34,401 nt of DNA, from contig CAOMRW010000023.1 of the NCBI GenBank assembly GCA_948485625.1, forward strand, positions 1 through 34,401, written 5' to 3'. Source of the DNA: an uncultured Clostridia bacterium (lineage in GTDB: Bacteria; Bacillota; Clostridia; TANB77; CAG-508). The translations under genes and the position numbers were made by a program. Positions 7,972 through 17,800 of this stretch are shown piece by piece; position 1 is the first letter of the stretch, and each line of letters opens with the position of its first letter. The notes below the pieces were generated by a model. The model did no database searches. It saw only the letters and a list, made by a program, of their open reading frames with translations, and was not told where the DNA came from.

Positions 7972-8071
7972 GAATTAGGGACAGGTTAAAAATCCCCACT
8001 TTGATAATGAAAAATATCTAAATATAAACATATAAAATTAAAATGAGGATTTTTAACCTGTCCCTAATTCC
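7971..8071. repeat. Palindromic intergenic element A
   Basis: Arms at 7971-8002 and 8040-8071 are inverted repeats of 32 bp: the outer 25 bp match perfectly and the inner part has few mismatches. The loop is about 37 AT-rich bases. The arm core is AGGGACAGG. The element starts at the last base of the ruvA stop codon and ends 5 bases before the rarA ribosome binding site, so it fills the intergenic space and may act as an RNA hairpin between the two genes. Confidence 0.8.
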
Positions 8072-8085
8072 TAAAAGGAGTAAAT

Positions 8086-9333
8086 ATGAACAGTAATGAA
8101 CCACTAGCATACAGAATGAGACCTAAAACACTAGAAGAATATGTAGGACAAGAACATGTATTAGGAGAAGGAAAAATATTATATAGAACAATTAAAGCTG
8201 ACAGACTATCAAGTATAATACTATTTGGACCTCCAGGATGTGGAAAAACATCACTAGCAAAAGTAATAAGTGAAACAACAAAATATAAATTTTATAAAAT
8301 AAATGCAGTAACAGCTGGAGTTGGAGATATAAAAAAAGTAATAGAAGAAACTAAAAACTTTATGATAAATCCAACAGGAAAAAGCATATTATTCATAGAT
8401 GAAATCCATAGATTTAACAAATTGCAACAAGATGCATTACTTCCATATGTAGAAAATGGATTAATAATTTTAATTGGAGCAACAACTGAAAACCCATATT
8501 TTGAAGTAAACAAAGCTTTAATATCAAGGTCAATGGTAGTAAAATTAGAACCATTAACAGAAGAAAATATATATAAAGTATTAAAGAAATCAATTGAAAG
8601 AAAAGATGGACTAGGAGAATACAATATAAAAATCGATGATAAGACACTAAAAAAACTTGCAAATATATCAAATGGAGATGTAAGAACAGCGCTAAACGGA
8701 TTGGAAATAGCAGTATTAACAACAACTATGGAAAGTGATGGATATATTCACATAACAGATGAAGTTATAAAAAACTGTATACAAACAAGAAAAGCAGTAT
8801 TTGATAAAAATGGAGATTCACACTATGATAATATAAGTGCATTTATAAAATCAATGAGAGGTTCAGACCCAGATGCAACATTATTCTACTTAGCAAGAGC
8901 ACTACAAGGAGGAGAAGACCCAATGTTTCTAGCAAGAAGAATCGTAATATGTGCTTCAGAAGATGTAGGAATGGCAAATCCAAATGCATTAATTGTAGCA
9001 AATTCTGCAATGCAAGCAGTACATATGGTTGGAATGCCAGAAGCAAGAATAATTTTAGCAGAAGCAGCTGTATATATTGCAACATCTAAAAAATCAAATG
9101 CAACATATTTAGGAATAAATAAAGCACTAGAAGATGTAGCAAATAAAGATACAGGAACAATACCAATGCATATAAGAAATGCACCAGTACAAGATATGAA
9201 AAAATTAGGATATGGAGAAGGATATCTATATCCACATGATTTCCCAGGACATTGGGTAGAACAACAATATTTACCAGATAAAATGTTAGATACAAAGTAC
9301 TATATAAAAGATGAAAATATTGAGGAAAATTAA
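8086..9333 (+). CDS. rarA: Replication-associated recombination protein A (AAA+ ATPase)
   Basis: This 415-residue protein belongs to the RarA/MgsA (Mgs1/WRNIP1) family, related to clamp-loader ATPases, and acts at stalled forks. Walker A is GPPGCGKTS (about residues 48-56), Walker B is ILFIDEIHRF (about 101-110), and sensor 1 is ILIGATTENP. The C-terminal tetramerisation region includes GEDPMFLARRIVICASEDVG and the ending motif YPHDFPGHWVEQQYLP. The length is typical. The ATG follows AAAGGAG. It lies beside ruvA, matching a DNA-repair context. Confidence 0.95.
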   Translation: MNSNEPLAYRMRPKTLEEYVGQEHVLGEGKILYRTIKADRLSSIILFGPPGCGKTSLAKVISETTKYKFYKINAVTAGVGDIKKVIEETKNFMINPTGKSILFIDEIHRFNKLQQDALLPYVENGLIILIGATTENPYFEVNKALISRSMVVKLEPLTEENIYKVLKKSIERKDGLGEYNIKIDDKTLKKLANISNGDVRTALNGLEIAVLTTTMESDGYIHITDEVIKNCIQTRKAVFDKNGDSHYDNISAFIKSMRGSDPDATLFYLARALQGGEDPMFLARRIVICASEDVGMANPNALIVANSAMQAVHMVGMPEARIILAEAAVYIATSKKSNATYLGINKALEDVANKDTGTIPMHIRNAPVQDMKKLGYGEGYLYPHDFPGHWVEQQYLPDKMLDTKYYIKDENIEEN

Positions 9334-9382
9334 ATCTAATCTAATTAATTTTTTTATTAGAATAAAAATAAAAAAAGTGGAA

Positions 9383-9407
9383 AACCTACTAATAAAGTAG
9401 GTTTTTT
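9383..9407 (+). terminator. Terminator after rarA, abutting the next start codon
   Basis: AACCTAC at 9383-9389 pairs with GTAGGTT at 9397-9403, followed by TTTT. The ATG of the next gene is at 9411, so its initiation region lies in and just after the 3' arm. Confidence 0.75.
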
Positions 9408-9410
9408 ATT

Positions 9411-9780
9411 ATGTCAAAAATATCAAAAAATTATATAAAACAAATAATAATAGGATTTTTAGCAGGACTTGTAAGTCGGATTCTTCTCAACAGGAGGAGG
9501 ACTAATACTTGTACCTGGATTCATGTATTTATTAAAAATAGAAGCGCAAAAATCAAGAGGAACATCAGTATTTTGTATATTGCCAATGGTACTAACTAGT
9601 AGTTTCTTTTATTACAAAGGAAACTTTATAGATTGGAAGACAGCAATATTATGTGGAATTGGCGGAGCAGTTGGAGGATATATAGGAGCAAAACTTTTAA
9701 AAAAACTTCCAGACAAAATATTGAAAATAGCATTTACAATATTTTTGATATATGTATCACTAAAAATGATACTTTGGTAA
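9411..9780 (+). CDS. Half-size TauE/SafE family membrane protein, +1 frameshift at CGG
   Basis: Joined across the frame break this is a 122-residue membrane protein with about four hydrophobic segments, equal to one half of a TauE/SafE (sulfite/organosulfonate exporter) protein. The conserved GxxSGxxxxGGG motif appears as GLVSGFFSTGGG only when the C at 9477 is skipped. The zero frame gives S-R-I-L-L-N-R and ends after 62 residues. The start is unusual: the ATG follows a terminator stem and has only GTAGG as a possible binding site. Another TauE half lies 0.3 kb downstream. Family recognition is good; the transported substrate is unknown. Confidence 0.8.
9477..9480 (+). other. +1 frameshift site 2: AGT CGG A
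   Basis: The zero frame reads GTA AGT CGG ATT. Skipping C9477 gives AGT GGA TTC TTC, which restores the TauE glycine motif. Confidence 0.85.
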
Positions 9781-9881
9781 AAAAAGCCATCTATTTGTAT
9801 AGGAAAAAAAGGTTTTTATGAAAAAAATAGTAAAAAAATAAAAAATATAATATCATAAAAAAGAGAAGAAGGATGGTAATA

Positions 9882-10103
9882 ATGGATAAAGATTTTTTAG
9901 AAAAAAGTAAATGGAAAAACCAAAATAAACAATATTTATCAAAATTACAAAAATTTTTAGACTATGCGGATAATATAAAAGATGAAAATTTAAGAACATT
10001 AATAATAAGCCAAATGTTAAAATGTGATAAATGTGTAACAAATATAGCAGAAGATATATTTAAGGAATTAATAAATAAAAAGCTTAAAATGGAGGACAAA
10101 TGA
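9882..10103 (+). CDS. Small Cys-pair protein between TauE halves
   Basis: This 73-residue soluble protein is not recognised. It is helical and charged, with one CDKC pair in MLKCDKCVTNIAEDIF. The CxxC could bind a metal or form a disulfide. The start at 9882 was chosen because AGAAGGA ends 9 bases upstream; an earlier in-frame ATG at 9873 abuts that site. Its stop overlaps the next start as ATGA (10100-10103), so translation of the second TauE half is probably coupled to it. This placement suggests a role with the TauE proteins. Confidence 0.7.
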   Translation: MDKDFLEKSKWKNQNKQYLSKLQKFLDYADNIKDENLRTLIISQMLKCDKCVTNIAEDIFKELINKKLKMEDK

Positions 10104-10498
10104 AAGAAATAATTATAGGAGTTGTATCTGGGATTGTAAGTGGAACTGGAATGGGTGGAGGAACAATACTCATATTCCTACTAACATTTATGTGTGGATT
10201 AGAACAACACATCGCACAAGCAACAAACCTAATATTTTTTATACCAACATCAATAGTAGCAATAATAGTAAATATAAAAAACAAAAACATAGACTTAAAA
10301 TTAGCAACAATAATATCAACATTTGGAATATTAGGAGCAATAATAGGAGCTAATTTATCAATTCATACAGAAGTACAAAAACTAAGAAAATACTTTGGAA
10401 TATTTTTAGCGATTATTGCAATTCATGAAATATATACCATTATAAAACAGAATAAAAAAACAAAAATGGGAGAAAATAAAACTAAATTAAGACAATGA
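10100..10498 (+). CDS. Half-size TauE/SafE family membrane protein
   Basis: This 132-residue protein has about four hydrophobic segments and the family motif as GIVSGTGMGGGTIL near its N-terminus. It is again half the usual length of TauE/SafE proteins (about 240-260 residues). Together with the frameshifted half at 9411 it could form a heterodimer that matches one full transporter. It overlaps the upstream gene by 4 bases and has AATGGAGGAC as binding site. The Lys-rich C-terminal tail is probably cytosolic. The reading frame is intact and uses no CGG. Confidence 0.82.
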   Translation: MKEIIIGVVSGIVSGTGMGGGTILIFLLTFMCGLEQHIAQATNLIFFIPTSIVAIIVNIKNKNIDLKLATIISTFGILGAIIGANLSIHTEVQKLRKYFGIFLAIIAIHEIYTIIKQNKKTKMGENKTKLRQ

Positions 10499-10570
10499 AA
10501 AAACAAAATAAAAAATGCTCCTAAATTTTTGAATGGCAACAAATGGAGCTAAGAGGAAGGAATGATAAAT

Positions 10571-10711
10571 ATGAAATTTACAAAAGGGCTATTAATAGGT
10601 GGATTAATAACAACAGGACTAATAATGATGTATAACGACAGCAATATGATGCACAAAAATAAAATGATAAAAAAAGGAAAACAATTCGCAAAAAAAATGG
10701 GAATAATGTAA
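10571..10711 (+). CDS. Small membrane peptide (46 residues)
   Basis: A short ORF with AGAGGAAGGA ending 9 bases before its ATG. It encodes one hydrophobic helix (GLLIGGLITTGLIMMY) followed by a basic tail ending KQFAKKMGIM. The pattern resembles small YtxH-like membrane proteins of Clostridia, but it is too short for firm assignment. An earlier in-frame ATG at 10562 touches the binding site and is unlikely. It is directly followed by palindromic element B. Confidence 0.6.
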   Translation: MKFTKGLLIGGLITTGLIMMYNDSNMMHKNKMIKKGKQFAKKMGIM

Positions 10712-10827
10712 TAAAAAGTGGGGATTAGGGGGCCAGGTCTTCAATCCCTACTTTTTATTATATTATTATTTAAAATAAAATTAAAAAATGGGGATTGAAG
10801 ACCTGGCCCCCTAATCCCCACTTTTTA
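10712..10827. repeat. Palindromic intergenic element B
   Basis: Arms of about 45 bp at 10712-10756 and 10784-10827 are near-perfect inverted repeats. Each arm is itself a smaller imperfect palindrome (AAAAAGTGGGGATT against AATCCCTACTTTTT). The arm core is GGGGGCCAGGTCTT. The element lies between convergent genes and has T-runs on both strands, so it may be a bidirectional terminator. A partial second copy of the same arm occurs at the window end (34356-34401). Confidence 0.8.
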
Positions 10828-10834
10828 CCTTTAA

Positions 10835-11296
10835 TTATTTACAACAATCGTCTTTTGGTTCTTCACAGTGTTCTTCTTTATGACAAGGTTTTCTATCATC
10901 TATAAAACAATCACATTTATCGCATTTATCACCCTTTAAGCATTTACCTTCATGATGACATTTACTACATATTTTTATTTTTTTAGTTGCATTAGCCCAG
11001 ATTTGAAGTGCATAATGTCTATCAGGACAAAGAGGTCCAAATACAAATTCTCCTTCTTTATCTGTAAAAGTATGACCAATAGGTCTTCTTTCTTCTTTAC
11101 CACATTCATAAACAATTTCAGTTAATTTAACAACAGCATCACGAACAGGCTCTTTAAAACAATCTTTTATAACACCATATATAACATCTCTGTTATCTTC
11201 TGGTAAAGTTATATCTAAATCAAATTGTTTACCTCCTGAAATAACACCATCAACATCTAATATTGGACAACAAGGTTTTTTACCATCCATTTCCAT
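10835..11296 (-). CDS. Cys-rich protein with a carboxypeptidase-regulatory-like domain
   Basis: This 153-residue protein has a beta-sandwich-like middle (VIYGVIKDCFKEPVRDAVV to GEFVFGPLCP) that resembles carboxypeptidase regulatory/CnaB-like folds. The C-terminus is rich in Cys, His and acidic residues, with CSKCHHEGKC, CDKCDC and a terminal DDCCK, so it may bind metal or cross-link. Fifteen or more Cys residues in 153 is high. There is no signal peptide. Such Cys-rich short proteins can be coat or stress proteins, but no function is established here. The ATG follows AAAGGATG. Confidence 0.65.
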   Translation of the reverse strand: MEMDGKKPCCPILDVDGVISGGKQFDLDITLPEDNRDVIYGVIKDCFKEPVRDAVVKLTEIVYECGKEERRPIGHTFTDKEGEFVFGPLCPDRHYALQIWANATKKIKICSKCHHEGKCLKGDKCDKCDCFIDDRKPCHKEEHCEEPKDDCCK

Positions 11297-11446
11297 AATA
11301 CATACATCCTTTCATTTTAATTCGCTCCACTCATCATAAAATAAAATTTGAAAAATTTTATTTTACAAATCACTTTACGAAATTTTTTCAAACATAATGT
11401 TTGATTAATATATAATATGAAAAAGATAGCAAAAATTGACAGATTT

Positions 11447-11475
11447 TGCATTTTTATATTAAATATGTTATAATA
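11447..11475 (+). promoter_or_regulatory. Promoter of the small membrane protein gene
   Basis: TTGCAT at 11447-11452 and TATAAT at 11470-11475 are separated by 17 bases, 62 bases before the start of the 63-residue protein. Confidence 0.6.
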
Positions 11476-11537
11476 TAAGTAGTTTATAAGCAAAAGTATG
11501 ACTAGATATAGTCGTTAAAGGAAAAGGAGAAAACATT

Positions 11538-11729
11538 ATGAGTAAAGACAGAATTGAATCAATCGTAGTTGGAGTTGGAACATTAATATTGGGAATCGCA
11601 TTAATCGTACTTGGTGCGATGTTCTTGGAAGAGAATAAAGCATTCACAATATTAATGACAATAAGCGGAAGTACATTTTCAGTATTTTCAATCCAGTACC
11701 TGATAAAACTGTTCCTGAAAGGTCACTAG
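11538..11729 (+). CDS. Small two-helix membrane protein
   Basis: This 63-residue protein is not recognised. It has two hydrophobic segments (VGVGTLILGIALIVLGAMFL and TILMTISGSTFSVFSIQYLI) joined by a short charged turn, and a Lys-rich end. The ATG follows AAAGGAGAAAACATT. It has its own promoter and a terminator that overlaps its stop codon, so it is a single-gene unit. It lies upstream of the glucan synthase gene, but nothing shows a shared function. Confidence 0.75.
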   Translation: MSKDRIESIVVGVGTLILGIALIVLGAMFLEENKAFTILMTISGSTFSVFSIQYLIKLFLKGH

Positions 11730-11746
11730 AATAGTGGCCTTTTAAA
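11718..11746 (+). terminator. Terminator overlapping the stop of the small membrane protein
   Basis: AAGGTCACTA pairs with TAGTGGCCTT around a 3-base loop, followed by TTAAAA. The stem begins inside the coding sequence. Confidence 0.7.
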
Positions 11747-11772
11747 ACTTTAAAAAAGAAAACAAAAAATTA

Positions 11773-11801
11773 TTGATACAAATTTAAAAAATGTATAAAT
11801 T
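11773..11801 (+). promoter_or_regulatory. Possible promoter of the glucan synthase gene
   Basis: TTGATA at 11773-11778 and TAAATT at 11796-11801 are 17 bases apart. A start near 11808 would remove part of the hairpin described next, so one of the two calls may be wrong. Confidence 0.35.
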
Positions 11802-11802
11802 A

Positions 11803-11849
11803 CCACTCTTTAGCAAACAATAAAAACAAAAAATATTTGCAAGGAGTGG
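11803..11849 (+). promoter_or_regulatory. Hairpin masking the ribosome binding site of the glucan synthase gene
   Basis: CCACTCTTT at 11803-11811 can pair over 9 bp (one G-U) with AAGGAGTGG at 11841-11849, the binding site for the TTG start at 11857. GCAAA at 11813-11817 pairs with TTTGC at 11836-11840 to extend the stem. The structure would hide the binding site unless opened, a common form of translational control. It is predicted by eye only. Confidence 0.5.
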
Positions 11850-11856
11850 AATTTTT

Positions 11857-14800
11857 TTGAAAGAAAATAAAAAACTAAAAATAACAGGAACAATGCTAGA
11901 AAAAAGCCAAATAGGAAAACATCTAGAAAAAATAGCATCAAGCCATAATATAACAGAAAAAACACAAAAAGACACATACCCAGTACCACAAATGCTAGAA
12001 AACTTCAAAACAATAGAAGAAGTATATAATATATTAAATGAACACTTAAAATTAGGAATAAACATACATCCAGCAGGAGAATGGTTGCTAGACAATTTTT
12101 ATATAATAGAAGAAACTGTAAAACAAATTCAAAAAGAATTACCATTAAATAAATACACAAACTTTGTAGGAATAGCAAATGGAGAATATAAAGGGTTTGC
12201 ACGAATATACGTATTAGCATCAGAAATAGTAGCATATACAGACAACAAAATAAAAAGAGAAAACTTAGAAGATTATTTAAAAAGTTATCAAAGCAAAAAA
12301 ACATTAAGTATGGACGAAATATGGAACATAGGAATATTTCTACAAATAGCAATAATAGAAAACATAACAGAAATATGTTCAAAAATATATAGTAGTCAAA
12401 TGCAAAAATATAAAGCAGAAAACATAGCAGAAAGATTAATAGAAAATAAAGACAAAACAGAAAACAAATTTAAAAATAACAATAAAAAAATGGAAAAAGA
12501 AATATTCCAAGATATGAGATATCCATTTATTGAATACATGTCATATATATTAAAAAGATATGGAAAAAAAGCAAACGCATATCTAAACATACTAGAAGAA
12601 GTAGTAGAAAAATTAGGAACAACAGTATCAGAAGTAATAAAAAAAGAGCACTTTGAAATTGCAACTCTAAAAGTATTAATGGGAAATAGCATAACAAGTA
12701 TAAAAGAAATACAAAGAATAAACTTTCTAGAGATATTTGAAAAAATAAATGGAGTAGAAGAAATATTAAAGCAAGACCCATCAGAAGTTTACAGTAAAAT
12801 GGATTACAAAACAAAAGAATATTATAGAGGAAAAATAAAGGAAATAAGCAAAAAAACAAAAATATCTGAAATATATATAGCAAGAAAAATGTTAGAATTA
12901 TCTCAAGAAAAATTTGAAAAAGAAGGAAAAAATAAAAAATCTCATATAGGATATTATCTTATAGATAAAGGAATAAAAGAACTATATAGAAAACTAGAAT
13001 ACACATCAAACAAAGAAAGTACACCACAAGATAAAACAAAAACATATATTTTAGCAGTATCATTTTTAACTATAATACTATCAATATTACTAACTTATAT
13101 ACTAAACTTACAAATAAAAAATACATTAATATCAATAATAAGTTTCATACTATTTTTAGTACCATCAAGTGAAGTTGTAATACAAATAATTCAATATATA
13201 CTAAACAAAACAGTAAAACCTAAATTAATACCTAAAATAGATTTTTCAGAAGGAATAGACGAAGAAAACTCATGTATGGTAGTAATACCAACAATTTTGA
13301 AAAACAAAGAAAAAGTTGCAGAAATGATGGGAAATTTAGAAAGATATTATCTAGCAAATAAATCAAAAAATCTATATTTTACATTATTAGGAGACTGCTC
13401 ACAAAGCAGTATAAAAGAAGAAAAATTTGATGAAGAAGTAATAAAAGAAGGAAAAAAACAAGTAGAAAAACTAAATGAAAAATATCCTAATGAAGACTTT
13501 CCAATATTCAATTTTATATATAGAGAAAGACAATGGAATGAAAAAGAAAACTCTTATTTAGGATGGGAAAGAAAAAGAGGACTATTAAATCAATTTAATC
13601 AATATATATTAAATCAAAAAAATCAATTTAAAACAAACACAATACAAGAAAATCTAAAAAATGAACAATCAAAACAAATATTAAAAAATATAAAATATAT
13701 AATAACACTAGATGCAGACACTGATTTAGTACTAAATACAGCATCTGAATTAGTAGGAGCAATGGCACACATATTAAACAAACCAGTAATTGACGAACAA
13801 AAAAATATAGTAGTAGATGGATATGGAATAATGCAACCAAGAGTAGGAATTAATTTAGACATAAGTTATAAAACACTATTCACAAAAATATTTGCAGGAG
13901 CAGGAGGAATTGATAGTTATACAAATGCAATATCAGATATATATCAAGACAACTTCAAAGAAGGAATTTTTACAGGAAAAGGAATATATGATGTAAAAGT
14001 ATTTTCAAAAATAATGGAAAATGCAATACCAGAAAATACAGTATTAAGTCATGACTTATTAGAAGGATGCTATTTAAGGTGTGGACTTGTAACAGATGTA
14101 ATGTTAATGGATGGATATCCAACAAAATATACAAGTTTCATGAACAGACTCGCAAGATGGACAAGAGGAGATTGGCAAATAATAAGATGGCTTAAACACA
14201 AAAGCCCATTAAACTTATTATCAAAATACAAAATATTTGATAATTTAAGAAGAAGTGTATTTGAACTATCAATACTAATAGCACTAATATATTTAAATAT
14301 AATTAGAGTAATTTACAATATTGATATATTAGGAATTGACATATTATTAATACTAATAGAAATAACACCATATATACTAGAATTATTTAATCACTTAATA
14401 GCAAAAAAAGAAGGAGAACAAAAACAAAAAACTTTTACACCAAAAATATCTGGACTAAAAGGTATATTTTCAAGAACAATAATAGCAATTCGGATGTATG
14501 CCAAACAAAGCATATATGTGCCTAAAATCAGTATCAAAAACATTATATAGACTAACAATATCACACAAAAATTTATTAGAATGGACAACATCAGAAGAAG
14601 CAGAAAAACAAGCAAAAACAGACTTAATATCATATTACAAAAATATGTCAATAAATGTTATTGCTGGAATAATATCACTTATAATATATGTACAAGATAA
14701 AAGCATATTAGCACTAATACTAGGAGTTTTATGGATAATAATACCAGCCATTATGTGGTATATAAGCAAAGAAAATGAAAAAAAAGAACCAATAGAAATA

Positions 14801-17800
14801 TTAAATCAAAAAGAAAAAGAATATATTATAGAAATTGGAAGAAACACATGGGAATTCTTTAATAAATATTTAAACAGCGAAAACAATTATCTAATACCAG
14901 ACAATTATCAAGAACAAAGAAAAAATGAAATAGTAAAAAGAACATCATCAACAAATATTGGATTATCAATGTTAGCAGTGATATCAGCACATGACTTAGG
15001 ATATATAGAATATGAAAAAGCATTAGAATTATTAAAAAATATAACTTATACAATAGAAAGCCTACAAAAATGGAATGGGCATCTATACAATTGGTACAAT
15101 ACAGAAACAAAAGAACCATTAATTCCTAGATATGTATCAACTGTTGATAGTGGAAACTTCGTGGGATATTTATATGTTGTAAAAAGTTGGCTTATATCAA
15201 ATTTAAAAGAACAAAATTCAGACATTAAAATATTAATAGAAATTATAGACAGACTAATTGAAAATACAGACTTTTCACACTTATATTGTAGACAACAAAG
15301 ATTATTCTCAATTGGATTTAATATTGAAGAAAATAAATTAACAAATTCATATTATGACTTATTAGCATCAGAAGCAAGACAAGCAAGTCTAGTAGCAATA
15401 GCAAAAAAAGATGTACCAGCAAAACATTGGAATTCATTAAGTAGAACATTAACAACACTAGGAAAATATAAAGGATTAATCTCATGGTCAGGAACATCAT
15501 TTGAATATTTAATGCCAAATATAAATATTCCTAAATATGAAGGAAGCCTTTTAGATGAATCTTGCAAATTTATGATTATGAGTCAAATGGAATATGCTAA
15601 AAAATTACAAATACCATGGGGAATATCAGAAGCGGCATTTAACTTAAAAGACCTAAATTCAAACTACCAATATAAAGCATTTGGAATACCATGGCTTGGA
15701 CTAAAAAGAGGACTAGCAGATGAAATGGTAGTAGCACCATATGGAAGTGTTTTAGCAATAACAGATTATCCAAAAGAAGTATATCAAAATCTAAAAAAAT
15801 TAGAAGAATATGGAATGTATGGAAAGTTTGGATTTTATGAATCAATAGACTTTACACCAGAAAGACTAGAAAAAGGAACAAAAGCATCAGTTGTCAAAAC
15901 ATATATGGCACATCATCAAAGTTTAATATTATTATCAATTAACAACTTATTCAACAATAATATATTACAAAAAAGGTTCATAGAAAATCCAGAAATAAAT
16001 GCAGTAAACATATTACTACAAGAAAGAATGCCAGAAACATCAATAATAACAAAAGAAAATAAAGAAAAAATAGAAAAATTAAAATATGTAGATTATGAAG
16101 ATTATATAAAAGACACTTACAAAAAAATCGATGAAAGATTAATAAAAGGAAATGTAATAGCAAATGAAAATTACTCTATAGCAATGAATCAAAAAGGAGA
16201 AGGAGTAAGTATATATAAAAACAAATTTATAAATAGATTCAAAAAAACACACGACTATCCACAAGGAATATTTTTCAATATAAAAAATATAAAATCTAAA
16301 AAAATATGGACATCAAACTACACAAATAATTCTAACAAATATCAAGTAAGTTTTATGCCAGATAAAATCGAGCAAGAAATAATAAAAGACAATATAAAAA
16401 CAAAAATAGAAACAATAGTAGCACCAGATGAACCAGTAGAAATAAGACAATTAACATTAGAAAATTTAGGAAATGAAGAAGAAATATTAGAAATAACATC
16501 ATACTTCGAACCAGTACTATCAAATAAAGAACAAGATTATGCACATACAGCATTTAATAACTTATTTCTAATATTTGACTATGACCATGAAACAAATAGT
16601 ATCATAGTAAAAAGAAAAAAGAGAAATGATAATGAAGAAGAAATGTATATGTGTGTAAACTTATCCACAAATAGTGAAACAATTGGGGATTATGAGTATG
16701 AAATTGATGAAGAAAAGTTTATGGGAAGAGGAAATATAGGAATACCACAAATGGTAAGGAACTCAAATCCACTTTCTAAAAAAATAGGACTAGTAACAGA
16801 ACCAGTAGTAAGTATAAAAAGAACTATGAAAATCGAAAGTAAAGAAAAAGCAACAATAAGCTTAATAATTTCAGTAGGAGAAGATAAAGAAAAAGCATTA
16901 CAAAATATAAAAAAATATAAAAGTGAAGAAAATATTAAAAAAGCATTTGAATTATCAAAAGCAAAAAATGAAGCACAAAGTAGATATTTAAGAGTAAAAG
17001 GAACACAAATTAGAAATTACCAAAAAATATTATCTTATATAGTATTTAATAATCCAATCAAAAGAATAAATTTAGAAAAAATACCTAAAAGAAAATATGC
17101 ACAAAGTGAACTATGGAAATATGGAATTTCAGGAGATATACCAATAATTTTAGTAAAAATAAAAGATATAAATGAAGTTGATATAATAAAAGAAATATTA
17201 AAAGCTTATGAATATATAAGAACAAAAAATATTGAAATAGAATTAGTAATCATAGATGAAGAAAAACATAGTTACGAAAATTATGTAAGAGAAGAAATTG
17301 AAGGACTAATTTTAAATAGCCAGCTAGCATACTTGAAAAATATAAGAGGCGGAATATTCGAACTTGCTAAAAATGAAATAAGCAAAGAAGACTTAGATTT
17401 GTTGAAATTTTTTGCAAGCATAATCATTAATGGAAGCAAAGGAAGCTTAGAAAATGCACTTAAAGACTTAGAAGAAGAATATCTTGAAAAATATAAAAAT
17501 ATAGAAAACGAACCAGAAAATATATTAATAGAAGCAGAAAACACAGAAAATATAGATATTTTAGAAGACTCAGAAAAACTAAAATATTATAATGAATATG
17601 GAGCATTTTCAGAAGATGGGAAAGAATATCTAATAAAAGTAAACAAAGAAAATAAACTACCAACAGTATGGTCTCACATAATGACAAATAATAAATTTGG
17701 AACATTAGTAACAGAAAATATGGGAGGATATACATGGTACAAAAACAGTAGATTAAATAGAGTAACATCATGGGAAAACCAAGCAAATTTCGATATACCA

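Noticed and set aside
9471..9480. Classical slippery-sequence frameshifting (-1 heptamer or prfB-like CUU UGA)
   Set aside because: No X XXY YYZ heptamer, stop codon or internal SD is common to the six sites; the only shared element is CGG itself.
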